A DNA stretch of 64,000 nucleotides from Paenibacillus oenotherae (GTDB taxonomy: Bacteria > Bacillota > Bacilli > Paenibacillales > Paenibacillaceae): positions 124,001 through 188,000 of the forward strand of contig NZ_JAHZIJ010000002.1 in assembly GCF_019443105.1 (NCBI RefSeq). Reading direction: 5' to 3'. Of the stretch, positions 16,482 through 25,909 are shown in pieces. The notes beneath the pieces were generated by a model. It was given only the letters and a program-made list of their open reading frames with translations, was not told the origin of the DNA and did not search any database. The position numbers were made by a program, and so were the translations under genes. The first letter of the stretch is position 1, and each line of letters begins with the position of its first letter.

Positions 16482-19400
16482 TTGTTAGGAGATATCGACT
16501 ACAATCTTAAACCCGTCGAAGCCGTTATTTTCATCGCAAAGCCTAACAGAGAGATCATTGCGAAAGTAAGCGAGGCCTATGACAAGAGCAGGTCTCTGTC
16601 GCTAACCTCCCTGTTTTCATTTTCCTTCAAGATCCCATTCTATGTGGAGCAGAATAGCGAGCTTGTCCGGAACCGCAATGCAGATCTCATCAAGGAACGC
16701 TATCATATCAAGGTGCAGATCGGGAACCAGTCCGAATGGTATATTGTGACCAAGATTATGGACACGACCGGCAATCAGGGTGATTCCAAGGAGATCGAAT
16801 GCCTTTATTTGCCGCAGGAGCTGAATGACAAGCTGATCAGCCGCTACGAAGCCGTTTCTCTGAATGCGCGGGAAGTGTTGAATGATATTCTCTCCACGAG
16901 CATTTGGTCGATCGATACGCTGGATGCAGATTTCGAGCTAACGCGAAGATCCTTTGAATTTCTGGACAATACGCTGCTGGATGCCGTCTATGCGGTTGCC
17001 GAAACGTATAATGCCATCATTCAGTGGGATACGGTTAATCGTACAATCAGCTTCATCAAGCCGGAATTGCACGGGATGAACAGGCTCGGGACGTTATCGC
17101 ACCAGAAATATTTGAAGAGCATCGGCAAAGAGTCCAATGCGGAAGTCATCGTAACCCGTCTCATTCCGGAAGGCAGAGACAGCTTGGGGATCCAAGAGAT
17201 CAACCCGACCGGGCAGGGGTATATCGAGGATTTTTCTTATTTTATGTACCCCTTCTCCCGGGATAACAGCGGGAATGTGCTGAAGCACAGCCATTATATG
17301 AGCGATAGTCTCTGTCATGCGCTGCTTGACTTTAAGGCATTGGTTGAGGATAACGAAGGAGTCTACAACTCCCTCCTGGCCCAGAAGACAGCATTGGACA
17401 GTGCAATCGATTTGAAAAACGCGGAACGCGACCAATTAATAATCCAATTAAAGGGAATTACCGAGATACAGATTAGAGATCAGTTTAACTTCCCCGGAGC
17501 TATGTATTTCGAGAAATTCAACTATGAGGGGAGCCCCGTCACGAAGACGTTCGCGGTCATCCCTCAATTCCCGTATGCAGTGCTTTGTCAAATTGATGAT
17601 GGAACCGGAATCGCTCTGGCTGTCGATGGACAAGCGCGCCCGATTGCCAGCAGCTCCTGGGAGGTTGTTCATAAGGTTCCTGCCGGAGCAGGAGCAATAT
17701 CCGTGAGCTTGAACGGCTCCGGGCATTCCGGTGTATTCATGCAAGTCATGCGTATTAGCACCGAAGAGTTTCAAGCTGCTGATAACGGGACAGCGATCAT
17801 TCAAAAATATAATTTCGACAACAAAGAGCAGGAGATTGTAGCCAAGGACGCGGAGCTCGCCTCCCTCCACTCCCAACTGACTACATTAAATCAGGCCATT
17901 AATAACATTCGGACTCTTCTGGGCCCGGATAACAACTTCACTCCTGCTCAGCTGGATGAGCTTAATCTCTACATTCTTGTGCATGAATTCAAGGACGATA
18001 CTTATATCGAGGAAGAGGATCTTCTGCAGGCTGCGAAAGACAAGTTCAAGGAGCTGAACACGCCTCAGCTCTCGATCAAGATCGACCTGCTCAATTTCAT
18101 GGAGGTTATGGAGGAGCAGCGAAGCTGGAATCAGCTGCGTCTTGGCGATAAAGTCATTATCAGCTATGAGATGTTCGACCTCAAGGTAGAGGCCAAAATC
18201 ATTGAAATGAGCTTCGACTACGAGAGCTCCAGCATCAACCTGACCATTGCCCATTTCAAAGATTTGACGAATAGCCGATCGCAGCTGGAGAAATACGTCT
18301 ACGATTCGAGGAATACGACTAACATTGTTGACATCCATAAATCCAGATGGGGCCAAGCCGTCGTAGATACGAGTGAATTCAGTCAGCTGTTCGATCACTT
18401 CTGGGACAAGGTTACGAATCAGATCAATATGGCGGTCAATCAGACGGTAGCGATAGATGATAAAGGAATTACGATCACCGATCCCAATGACCCGCTCCGA
18501 TTTCTGCGAATGACGAACGGGGCTATCGGGCTTACACGGTCAGGCGGCCTGCGCTATGAGACGGCTCTGTCCGCTGATGGTGTTATTGCCGAGATGGTGC
18601 TCGGCAAGCTTATTCTGGGGCAGCGTGTCACGATAGGCGATCAGCATGGCATCTGGCTGACGGAAGGCCCGAAGACGACCATAACCGACCGCTGCGGCCG
18701 TGAAGCGATGAAGCTTGGGCTGTATCAGGAGAATCCGGATTTATTCGGCATTGTGGTCAACCGTTATGACGGCAATGCGCCATGCAGTCCCGATCTTATT
18801 AATAAAGTCATCATTAATAGCGAAGACGGCATGAAGATTCAACAGTGGAACGGAACAGCATTCGTGGACAAATTTTATGCCGACCATAACGGCCTGCTGT
18901 TCGCTGAGGATATGACGACGAAGAGGTTGAAAATCGTCAGTGATACCAATGAGCTGATGCTGGACAGCAATACGAAGTATATGAACCTCGGCAAATTCGA
19001 CGACATAATCGTAGACGGCAAGCTGACCGCCATTGAGAAGCTGCAGGTATTGGGCGAGAGAACCCGGATCATCTCGGAGTATCAGAAGCTGTTGTTACAG
19101 GCGAATACCTATAAAACAACCAGCAGAGACCTTTCTATTCGTATAGATCCAGCGGCATTTACCACTGCATATAATGCGCTTATCGCTTACTTGACTCCAT
19201 TATTGGCGAATATGAGCGAGACCACGGCGATTGACCGCACGGAGTTTATCGCCCTCTTCAAAAGCTACTATGACGAGGCTACCAACATCATTCAAGCGGT
19301 TAATGACTCCATCAAGTTCTCTTCTCTGCAGCTTGGCAGCATGTACAATAATGTTCTAATTCATGCTTCTGAAGGAATCACTGTGACAAGAAGCGATACG

Positions 19401-20504
19401 ATGTATCGCTCTTTGATGAACGCTACTAAAGGCTTCGCGATACAAAAGAACGTTGGTACCGACCAATCACCCAATTGGCAAGATCAATTCTGGGCCGACA
19501 TGAATGGTGTCGTACATGTGCAGGATATTAAAATTCGGAATTCATTCATGACTGACGGTGAAATCAAAGGCTCCTCGATTACATTAGGGACGCATCCCAA
19601 TATAATGCGGCTGGACCCTAATCTGGGCGGATTCTGGGCCGGTCATGAGAACTCTGCCCAAGCGCCTGCGCATATCGGGATGGATGGTACCGCTACGTTC
19701 AGGAAGCTGGCGATTACCAATGGCAGCGGCGGCGTCATGCTGGACAGTGAGAACAAAGTTTTCGATATGGATTTATGGAACATGGTCGGCGCGGGCCGGA
19801 TCGAATCCGATTCTATCGTTGTTAATACCGTCATCGGCGGAGTCGGATTTATCTCGAATCTGGCCGTTAATAAATTGGTCACTTTTGGACAGGAAGATGA
19901 TAAAAATGAAATCGTTGATTACATTCATATTGAGGATGAGATATTCAGTCTGCGAACAGGCAAAATAACGAATCGATTCCCTGTTTACTCCAATGGTGCG
20001 CAATTGTATTGGACTGATGCCAGCAAATCCAAAGCTACGACCACTGTCACTTCGTATCCCGTCTATAATCTTGAAGTAGATAACAAAGACAAAATGGTGA
20101 TCAAATTCGAGCGGGAGCCATTGCCTGATGATACAGCTTATCCCGTCATCCAAATGGGAGCAGGCGACGGTACAGCATTAGGCGCCAAGGCATTTATCAA
20201 GAAACCTTCCACCTCCTGGGATTTCACCTATTACAGCAGCGGTACTCCATCTCGTGAGAGAAAATTAGCCTTTAACGATGCGGGAATTATCGTCTATTCC
20301 AACAATGGCATCATCAAAATTGAACATTCAACCGGTACCTGCTTCGAGATTACAACCAATGGCAACGACATCACCATGAAGCATAAAACTGCCGGTACAA
20401 TCACGTTGAACGCGAGCGGATTGACAGCAGATATTACCGGGAACATGAACTTCAATGCGTCCGGACAAATCAATTTCTCCGGAACGCAGTATAATTTTGC
20501 TTAG
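16482..20504 (+). CDS. Tail tip protein, Tal-like (prophage endopeptidase tail family) with long fibre extension
   Basis: A 1340-residue protein from TTG 16482 behind AAAGGAGG. The first 380 residues match the plan of Tal/prophage-endopeptidase tail proteins that cap the tail and lead into fibres: an N-terminal beta domain with repeated aromatic strands, then L-N-A-R-E-V-L-N-D-I-L and Y-N-A-I-I-Q-W-D. A coiled coil lies near 430-480. The rest is a series of beta repeats with G-T-H-P-N-I-M-R-L-D and G-M-D-G-T-A-T-F-R-K-L motifs of the kind found in fibre or appendage stems, ending in an Asn/Gly-rich beta-helix-like tail. No clear endopeptidase active site is visible, so it may be purely structural. 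Confidence 0.65.
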   Translation: MLGDIDYNLKPVEAVIFIAKPNREIIAKVSEAYDKSRSLSLTSLFSFSFKIPFYVEQNSELVRNRNADLIKERYHIKVQIGNQSEWYIVTKIMDTTGNQGDSKEIECLYLPQELNDKLISRYEAVSLNAREVLNDILSTSIWSIDTLDADFELTRRSFEFLDNTLLDAVYAVAETYNAIIQWDTVNRTISFIKPELHGMNRLGTLSHQKYLKSIGKESNAEVIVTRLIPEGRDSLGIQEINPTGQGYIEDFSYFMYPFSRDNSGNVLKHSHYMSDSLCHALLDFKALVEDNEGVYNSLLAQKTALDSAIDLKNAERDQLIIQLKGITEIQIRDQFNFPGAMYFEKFNYEGSPVTKTFAVIPQFPYAVLCQIDDGTGIALAVDGQARPIASSSWEVVHKVPAGAGAISVSLNGSGHSGVFMQVMRISTEEFQAADNGTAIIQKYNFDNKEQEIVAKDAELASLHSQLTTLNQAINNIRTLLGPDNNFTPAQLDELNLYILVHEFKDDTYIEEEDLLQAAKDKFKELNTPQLSIKIDLLNFMEVMEEQRSWNQLRLGDKVIISYEMFDLKVEAKIIEMSFDYESSSINLTIAHFKDLTNSRSQLEKYVYDSRNTTNIVDIHKSRWGQAVVDTSEFSQLFDHFWDKVTNQINMAVNQTVAIDDKGITITDPNDPLRFLRMTNGAIGLTRSGGLRYETALSADGVIAEMVLGKLILGQRVTIGDQHGIWLTEGPKTTITDRCGREAMKLGLYQENPDLFGIVVNRYDGNAPCSPDLINKVIINSEDGMKIQQWNGTAFVDKFYADHNGLLFAEDMTTKRLKIVSDTNELMLDSNTKYMNLGKFDDIIVDGKLTAIEKLQVLGERTRIISEYQKLLLQANTYKTTSRDLSIRIDPAAFTTAYNALIAYLTPLLANMSETTAIDRTEFIALFKSYYDEATNIIQAVNDSIKFSSLQLGSMYNNVLIHASEGITVTRSDTMYRSLMNATKGFAIQKNVGTDQSPNWQDQFWADMNGVVHVQDIKIRNSFMTDGEIKGSSITLGTHPNIMRLDPNLGGFWAGHENSAQAPAHIGMDGTATFRKLAITNGSGGVMLDSENKVFDMDLWNMVGAGRIESDSIVVNTVIGGVGFISNLAVNKLVTFGQEDDKNEIVDYIHIEDEIFSLRTGKITNRFPVYSNGAQLYWTDASKSKATTTVTSYPVYNLEVDNKDKMVIKFEREPLPDDTAYPVIQMGAGDGTALGAKAFIKKPSTSWDFTYYSSGTPSRERKLAFNDAGIIVYSNNGIIKIEHSTGTCFEITTNGNDITMKHKTAGTITLNASGLTADITGNMNFNASGQINFSGTQYNFA

Positions 20505-20537
20505 ATTTGATACTTCTGACCTTACTGGAGGTGAACA

Positions 20538-21020
20538 ATGGCTGGCGTTGCAATAGAAGGATCATCGATCACAGATACCATAAAAGCAAACCATGTACGC
20601 TACACTATTGAGAACTGGGTAGACTACTATGGGGGTGACCCCGATGCCGATCCTCCAATACCGCCTAGAGCTGCACATTGGGGTGCAAGCACTACTTCAA
20701 GTACGGGAGCAAAGATAACTGGCGAAGTTGCTACAACAACAGCAAAGCTAAAAATTGCTGGAGATTATATAGCCTTGGTAGGCGATTCTACAAACGAACA
20801 ATGGATTGATTATCCAGAAGTACCCAGTAGCACCTCTGATACTCGATATACAGCAATCACTCCGACCTCTGGCAGCAGTAATGGCGAGATCACATCAGGC
20901 AGCAGCAAAGTCTTTCTAGGGGGCAAAGCAGTCGCGCTAGTCGGGTCAACGGTTAACACCTGCCTTGATACGACGGCAACGATAAGCTCAGGCAACAGCA
21001 AATTCAATGTGGCCGGATAG
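20538..21020 (+). CDS. PAAR-like tail tip protein
   Basis: A 160-residue protein, ATG start with GGAGGTG upstream. The C-terminal half shows PAAR signatures: G-E-I-T-S-G-S-S-K-V-F-L-G-G-K-A-V-A-L-V-G-S, then I-S-S-G-N-S-K-F-N-V-A-G, with an earlier related G-A-K-I-T-G-E-V ... A-L-V-G-D-S. PAAR proteins cap the sharp end of spikes in contractile phage tails and type VI systems. It is odd here because no sheath or spike (VgrG/gpV) gene is seen. Possible readings are a tip cap on a non-contractile tail, or a repurposed beta-prism domain in the fibre. It lies between the Tal-like gene and the adhesion genes. Confidence 0.6.
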   Translation: MAGVAIEGSSITDTIKANHVRYTIENWVDYYGGDPDADPPIPPRAAHWGASTTSSTGAKITGEVATTTAKLKIAGDYIALVGDSTNEQWIDYPEVPSSTSDTRYTAITPTSGSSNGEITSGSSKVFLGGKAVALVGSTVNTCLDTTATISSGNSKFNVAG

Positions 21021-21031
21021 GAGGTGATAAA

Positions 21032-22210
21032 TTGCCAAGCTTACAGACCAATCTTGAGTATAACGATAAATCCATTATTATATGGCGCAAGGGAACTGCA
21101 GAGGATCCGTACAAACCAAGAGCAGACTCCCTCCCCATCATCAACGGCTTAATCACATTGCTGGAGATCCCGTCAGAAACCCATAAGGTTCAGATCTCCG
21201 GTTTTACCGAAGTAGCGCATGAGTTGTACAGAAAGAAAGTATCACTTGAAGAGAACGAATTTCTGGTGGATTACGCTAACGGATCGATTCAATTCCATCC
21301 CATGCATGAAGGTGTAACTCTCGTCTCGAATTACCTGGGCAAAGGTAAAATTCTGTACCCTGCCAGCAGAATCTATGCAATGGTGCAGAGAAATCCTGAT
21401 ATTGTTATCACATTGCAGGATTATATCGATAGCTTAAGCACCCTCTCTCTGGAGCTTAATCTGAAGCTCGTTGAGATTAATAACGCCATATCTGATGCCG
21501 TACAAGCTGCCACTTCTGCCAACATTGCTGCTGATAATGCCGCTGAGGCAGCATTCAGCGCGGAGCAAGCTGCTCAAACAGCCCTTGATGCTGCCGCGAG
21601 TACAGTCGTCATCAGGCAGGATTCTGTCGATGAATTCGATGATCTGCTCACTACATATCCAAGCCCTGAGAATGGATGGCAGGTTACCCTTAATACGACA
21701 GGCGATGTCTATCGCTATGACGGCGTTGTCTCGCATCAATGGATTAATATCGGCAATCTGCTGGGAGGCACGATTCCCTATGTGTCGGAGAATTCCGATG
21801 GTCTTCTGCATAAGGAGGATTATCGGAATTTTGTATTGCGCACTGTCGTTTTTCAGTTTCCTAGAATATTGTCACAGGGTGTGCAGAATGCGCTCATCAA
21901 AATCCCTTTTGACGGAATAATTACAAAGGCATATTCTTCGTGCTCAGAATCAGGGTTGTCTGCACCTATCGAATTATCGATTGAAAAAGTAGCCGGGGCT
22001 GAATTCAGCAATAACGGTGTTTGGGATAATCTATTAGCCCAAAACCTTATTATACCTGCAGGTATGAAGGAAAGTAATTTGCCGGTTATAGGGGACATAG
22101 AGGTCAATCAGGGGGATTATTTCAGGATTAATGTTTTGCAATTGGATAATAACATCCGAGGTGTTACCGTCCAAATCGATATCAACACTAAATATACTGC
22201 AACTAATTAG
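21032..22210 (+). CDS. Upper baseplate / receptor-binding protein (predicted)
   Basis: A 392-residue protein from TTG 21032 with TAGGAGGTGA overlapping the previous stop. Residues about 1-140 are a compact beta domain. Residues about 145-195 form an Ala-rich coiled coil (A-A-E-A-A-F-S-A-E-Q-A-A-Q-T-A) that should trimerise. The end is a beta-rich head with W-Q-V-T-L-N-T-T-G-D-V-Y-R-Y-D-G. This N-domain, coiled-coil, C-domain plan is usual in BppU-type baseplate and fibre proteins. It begins the adhesion cassette (21032-29668). No enzymatic motif is seen. Confidence 0.5.
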   Translation: MPSLQTNLEYNDKSIIIWRKGTAEDPYKPRADSLPIINGLITLLEIPSETHKVQISGFTEVAHELYRKKVSLEENEFLVDYANGSIQFHPMHEGVTLVSNYLGKGKILYPASRIYAMVQRNPDIVITLQDYIDSLSTLSLELNLKLVEINNAISDAVQAATSANIAADNAAEAAFSAEQAAQTALDAAASTVVIRQDSVDEFDDLLTTYPSPENGWQVTLNTTGDVYRYDGVVSHQWINIGNLLGGTIPYVSENSDGLLHKEDYRNFVLRTVVFQFPRILSQGVQNALIKIPFDGIITKAYSSCSESGLSAPIELSIEKVAGAEFSNNGVWDNLLAQNLIIPAGMKESNLPVIGDIEVNQGDYFRINVLQLDNNIRGVTVQIDINTKYTATN

Positions 22211-22222
22211 GAGGAATTTAAT

Positions 22223-22684
22223 ATGCCACAACCTACTATCAGCTGGTTCAATGCAACCAATACGAATGAAGCTACCTCATGGCAGATCGGCCAGGTGGAT
22301 GCGGGCTCTACTTCTGCTGACCGAACATTTTTAATCTGGAATAATCGTGGTGGAGCAACTGAACTGCCGGATTGCTCGGCAACGACGATCACAACGAAGG
22401 ACATTGCTGGCGGGGACACCGGAGAACTTGTGGTTGACAAGTGGATAAAGGCCCGTGTTGACAGTATGAGCGAAACTTCTTTTACCGCTATTGGGGGTAC
22501 AACGACCAAGGCCGTTAAAGCAGGAGGTACTGCTCCCGCAGGAACGATAAAAGGAAGCATCAATGATGGCACAATCGCTAATTCTGCCGCTAATTTCGCC
22601 CAAGTGACATTTCATGCCACACCTACTGCAATTGCTACAGCAGGCAGTACAGACTTTCTGCTCAGACTGACTTACACCTATTAA
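22223..22684 (+). CDS. Small tail/fibre-associated protein of unknown function
   Basis: A 153-residue protein with an excellent ribosome site (AGGAGGAA, 8 bp before ATG), 12 bp after the previous gene. It is Thr/Ala/Gly-rich with alternating hydrophobic residues, consistent with a single beta domain, and ends in L-L-R-L-T-Y-T-Y. No known family is recognised. It lacks Cys-rich or membrane features. The strong ribosome site and its place between fibre proteins suggest a structural protein made in many copies, such as a baseplate or tail decoration protein. A strong terminator follows directly. Confidence 0.5.
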   Translation: MPQPTISWFNATNTNEATSWQIGQVDAGSTSADRTFLIWNNRGGATELPDCSATTITTKDIAGGDTGELVVDKWIKARVDSMSETSFTAIGGTTTKAVKAGGTAPAGTIKGSINDGTIANSAANFAQVTFHATPTAIATAGSTDFLLRLTYTY

Positions 22685-22706
22685 TTAATCATCATTCGAA
22701 TATGCT

Positions 22707-22733
22707 AGAGTCCTTCGGGACTCTTTTTTTTTT
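22707..22733 (+). terminator. Canonical intrinsic terminator inside the adhesion block
   Basis: AGAGTCC (22707-22713) pairs with GGACTCT (22718-22724) around a TTCG tetraloop, followed by a T run of about ten. This is the clearest terminator in the tail operon, yet six co-directional structural and lysis genes follow it. Confidence 0.85.
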
Positions 22734-22762
22734 CACTTCAATACAATGGAGGAATGTATACC

Positions 22763-23371
22763 ATGCAAAATAATTTTTTACACAGTCCCGTGCGCGGTCA
22801 ATCATTTATTTGGACTGCTTCGTATGCGGACGGAACCTTTTTGGATGAGTTTGATCGAGCATCAGGCATAGAAAATAACTTCAATAGGATAGATAGACGA
22901 AAGCTCATTCGTTTCGGACTGGTTGGGCACGGAATGAATCTTTACTACGAGGTTTTTGGCGGTGTATTTAAAGCAGCCGGACAAATGATCGAATTTTTCA
23001 TCAAAGACAAAGCAACACAGAAACAATATTTTTTAACCGGACAACAACTAATGTACAACGACATTATTCAATATAAACACGCAGAAGCATCCTTTAATCC
23101 ATCTGGACAAGCCGGGGATATGAATTCGCAGATCACGCAATATAACTTTGGTTACAAAAGCAACCTGAAGATCGACGAAATAAATTTTAATTTCAAAGCT
23201 ATTCTCAGCTTGCCTTACAATAAGCCTGCTTATTTTAATCTCAGACTTGTTTCTGACAACCATATAGATGGAATATTCTGTATTCGTCTTCATGGAATTG
23301 AAGTCGTTGAATTCGATGCACCGATAGAAGCAAATATAGCTTCAGAAATCAATTGGCGGGTGACTATATAA
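22763..23371 (+). CDS. Tail/fibre protein of unknown function
   Basis: A 202-residue protein. ATG 22763 is preferred over ATG 22754, which overlaps the GGAGGA ribosome site. It is aromatic-rich, with a central stretch of Tyr/Phe/Asn-rich strands and a beta-sandwich-like end. It is not recognised at family level. Its stop overlaps the next start by one base (TAATG), which couples it to the large adhesin gene downstream, as for a fibre and its chaperone or connector. It is the first gene after the terminator at 22707, so it must be reached by read-through or its own promoter. I see no clear promoter in the 22734-22762 gap. Confidence 0.5.
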   Translation: MQNNFLHSPVRGQSFIWTASYADGTFLDEFDRASGIENNFNRIDRRKLIRFGLVGHGMNLYYEVFGGVFKAAGQMIEFFIKDKATQKQYFLTGQQLMYNDIIQYKHAEASFNPSGQAGDMNSQITQYNFGYKSNLKIDEINFNFKAILSLPYNKPAYFNLRLVSDNHIDGIFCIRLHGIEVVEFDAPIEANIASEINWRVTI

Positions 23372-25863
23372 TGGCGATCATCGTACCAGGCACAAGAACA
23401 ATTAACCTTAATGATGGGATCAGAACTAATCTTGACTATACGAATGGTGTACTTACACTTCAAACGAAAAAGACTTTTCCTGAAGCAGTTGATCCCTCTT
23501 TGTATCCTTCGGTGATATATGTAGATGGGAGAAATGGCAGCGACACGGGCCTTGGGACATTGAGCAGTCCTTACAAGACAGTTCAAAAAGCATGCTCGTC
23601 TGTAACCATTGACAACTCGTTAATATTGATTATTACAGCTGGAACATATGACATTCAAGATGGACTTCAATCCATTCTAAAAAGCGGCATACGATTAACA
23701 TACGGTGTTATGAACGGCCTGATGGGTTCTGTCATCTTCAACCTGCAAAACATATCCATTAACAGAACTATGGTCATGAGCAAATTGAATCAATTCATAG
23801 GAATAACATTCAAGCGTACATCTGCTGGGTACAATGTGTACGAATATTTTTATGATGCTGCGACCATCAATCTGGAATTCAACAATTGTGTATTTGATAC
23901 AGGATCTATAAGTATTGTATACCCCATTTATACAGGCAACTCCGCAGGATGTACGATAACCAAACTTACTTATTCCTATTGTTCATTTCTGACACAGTTT
24001 TCTTCTAATGATACGAACTCCTCTTATTTAAAGGGATTGTTTCAATACTGCTCATTCAAAAATGCGAGCACATTTACTTCCGATCCGAACAATACTTTCT
24101 CCGTCAGCTATAATGCGGATTACTCACTAACCAATTTAGAGCTTATGTATGGCGTTTACTTTGGGACATACAGCTGGCGATTCAACTTTTACAGCAGTGA
24201 GGGTACCTTTATCTCGAATGAGATTGATCTGGGTAAATATTTTCGCCAAATTACTTCAATCAGCATGGTTAATATTATTCCAGCAGGCGCAAGTATTAAA
24301 CTCTCCACCTCTACTTCCAGTGACAGGCTCACCTTTAGTCCATTTGAGCTTATTAATCATTCCACCGGGGAAATAAATTCACCTCAGGGCCGATATATGA
24401 AGATCAAAGTGGAGCTAACCGGAACAGAGGTGCTGAAACAAGTTGAACATCATACTTTCTCGAGTCAGGAAGCATCGCAATTCCAACCTAATCCTTACAT
24501 TAACTTCAATGGGAATCTCGCGCTCAAAACCAGTTATCCCAATACGATACCGAAAGATTCGTCTTGGCAGACCGGAGGAAGTTTATTTACTACAGCAATC
24601 GATAAAACGAATATGTATATGATCAATAGTCTAAGCGCCGATATGAGCAAGGTGACTTGGGATCCGGCTAACAAGGGGTCGACTGTCACCTTATCCAATG
24701 GAAATTTAACTTCCACAAATACAGGAATGGGATCAACGAAAGCAACCCATGGCAAATCAACAGGCAAATGGTACTGGGAAATAACTGTTGTAGACAATAG
24801 TTTTTTGTTTATCGGAATTTCCAACTCATCCGCGTCTAGTGAGACTACGATATTTAATACAGCTAATGTACGATTTTATTACTATTCCGGTGTAAAATAT
24901 CCTGAAGTCGCAGCATACGGAGCATCCTGGGCAAATAATGACGTTATTAGTGTTTTATTGGACATGGACAACGGCAAAATTGAATTTTGGAAGAACGGCG
25001 TCAGTCAAGGGGACTCCCATACAGATGTCGCTCTGTTAGGAACAGTCTATCCGACACTGGGATCAGGTTCATCCAGTCCATCCCGCGCAGCAACCGCTAA
25101 CTTTGGATCATTACCTTTTAAGTACGCACTTCCTGCAGGTTATAGTCCCTATGAAGAAAAATTGAAATTTGTATTTAAAGATGGATCGAATATTTATCAA
25201 TTAATCGCTGAATCCAAGGATAATATCATACCTAAGATGACCTCAGCAGTCGCTCCTTCGGGAGAGGTGTTTGCAAGTTACTATTATGGAACAACTTATG
25301 AGCCGTATCGGGCATTTAATCAGAATGCCGGATCCTTCTGGGATGGTGCTAACGGTACTCCTCCCTATACGATTGGATATAAGTTCAATAATCAGAAGAT
25401 TATTAGAATGTATGCGGTCAAAGGCTCTGCAAATGCAGTTAATTATTCACCCAAGGATTGGCAATTCCAGGGCAGCAACGACGGAGTAAACTATACCACG
25501 CTTGACACGATAACCAGTGCTGTATGGACTGCCAGCGAGAAAAAGATATTTCCAATAGCAAATACTGACCCTTACCTTTATTACAGACTTAACATTACCG
25601 CGTCTAATGCAGCGTATCCTCAAATCGATGAGATCGAAATGATGGAAAACACGGATGGGGAATGGCTTCTTATAGGTGCAGAGACAGTAACTGCTGCCAT
25701 GATTGATTTATATGGAATTAGCGATTTCACCCAATTGAATCGAAAAAAACAAACCATTGTGAAAGATCTGGAAAATAACGGAGCGCTTGGGGTGGGGAAA
25801 TTATTCAGTTATGAATTGGATCTGAAAGCATTTGAACACATGACGAATATAGCAATTACTTAA
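23371..25863 (+). CDS. Large tail adhesin: beta-helix-like, SPRY-like and F5/8 type C domains
   Basis: An 830-residue protein starting at ATG 23371 in a TAATG overlap. After a short N-terminal domain, residues about 50-290 carry Y-V-D-G-R-N-G-S-D-T-G-L-G-T and repeated short strands like the beta-helix of phage tailspikes (DUF1565-like start). Residues about 440-590 show SPRY/B30.2 features (G-K-W-Y-W-E-I-T, G-K-I-E-F-W-K-N-G, F-G-S-L-P-F-K-Y). Residues about 640-760 form a discoidin or F5/8C-like domain (A-S-Y-Y-Y ... W-Q-F-Q-G-S-N-D-G, Y-Y-R-L-N). It is probably a receptor-binding protein recognising glycans or a surface protein. No lyase active site is evident. Confidence 0.6.
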   Translation: MAIIVPGTRTINLNDGIRTNLDYTNGVLTLQTKKTFPEAVDPSLYPSVIYVDGRNGSDTGLGTLSSPYKTVQKACSSVTIDNSLILIITAGTYDIQDGLQSILKSGIRLTYGVMNGLMGSVIFNLQNISINRTMVMSKLNQFIGITFKRTSAGYNVYEYFYDAATINLEFNNCVFDTGSISIVYPIYTGNSAGCTITKLTYSYCSFLTQFSSNDTNSSYLKGLFQYCSFKNASTFTSDPNNTFSVSYNADYSLTNLELMYGVYFGTYSWRFNFYSSEGTFISNEIDLGKYFRQITSISMVNIIPAGASIKLSTSTSSDRLTFSPFELINHSTGEINSPQGRYMKIKVELTGTEVLKQVEHHTFSSQEASQFQPNPYINFNGNLALKTSYPNTIPKDSSWQTGGSLFTTAIDKTNMYMINSLSADMSKVTWDPANKGSTVTLSNGNLTSTNTGMGSTKATHGKSTGKWYWEITVVDNSFLFIGISNSSASSETTIFNTANVRFYYYSGVKYPEVAAYGASWANNDVISVLLDMDNGKIEFWKNGVSQGDSHTDVALLGTVYPTLGSGSSSPSRAATANFGSLPFKYALPAGYSPYEEKLKFVFKDGSNIYQLIAESKDNIIPKMTSAVAPSGEVFASYYYGTTYEPYRAFNQNAGSFWDGANGTPPYTIGYKFNNQKIIRMYAVKGSANAVNYSPKDWQFQGSNDGVNYTTLDTITSAVWTASEKKIFPIANTDPYLYYRLNITASNAAYPQIDEIEMMENTDGEWLLIGAETVTAAMIDLYGISDFTQLNRKKQTIVKDLENNGALGVGKLFSYELDLKAFEHMTNIAIT

Positions 25864-25909
25864 TTGAATCCGTAGGTAGTCAATCGTTTTAATAGAAAGA
25901 AGGTATACG

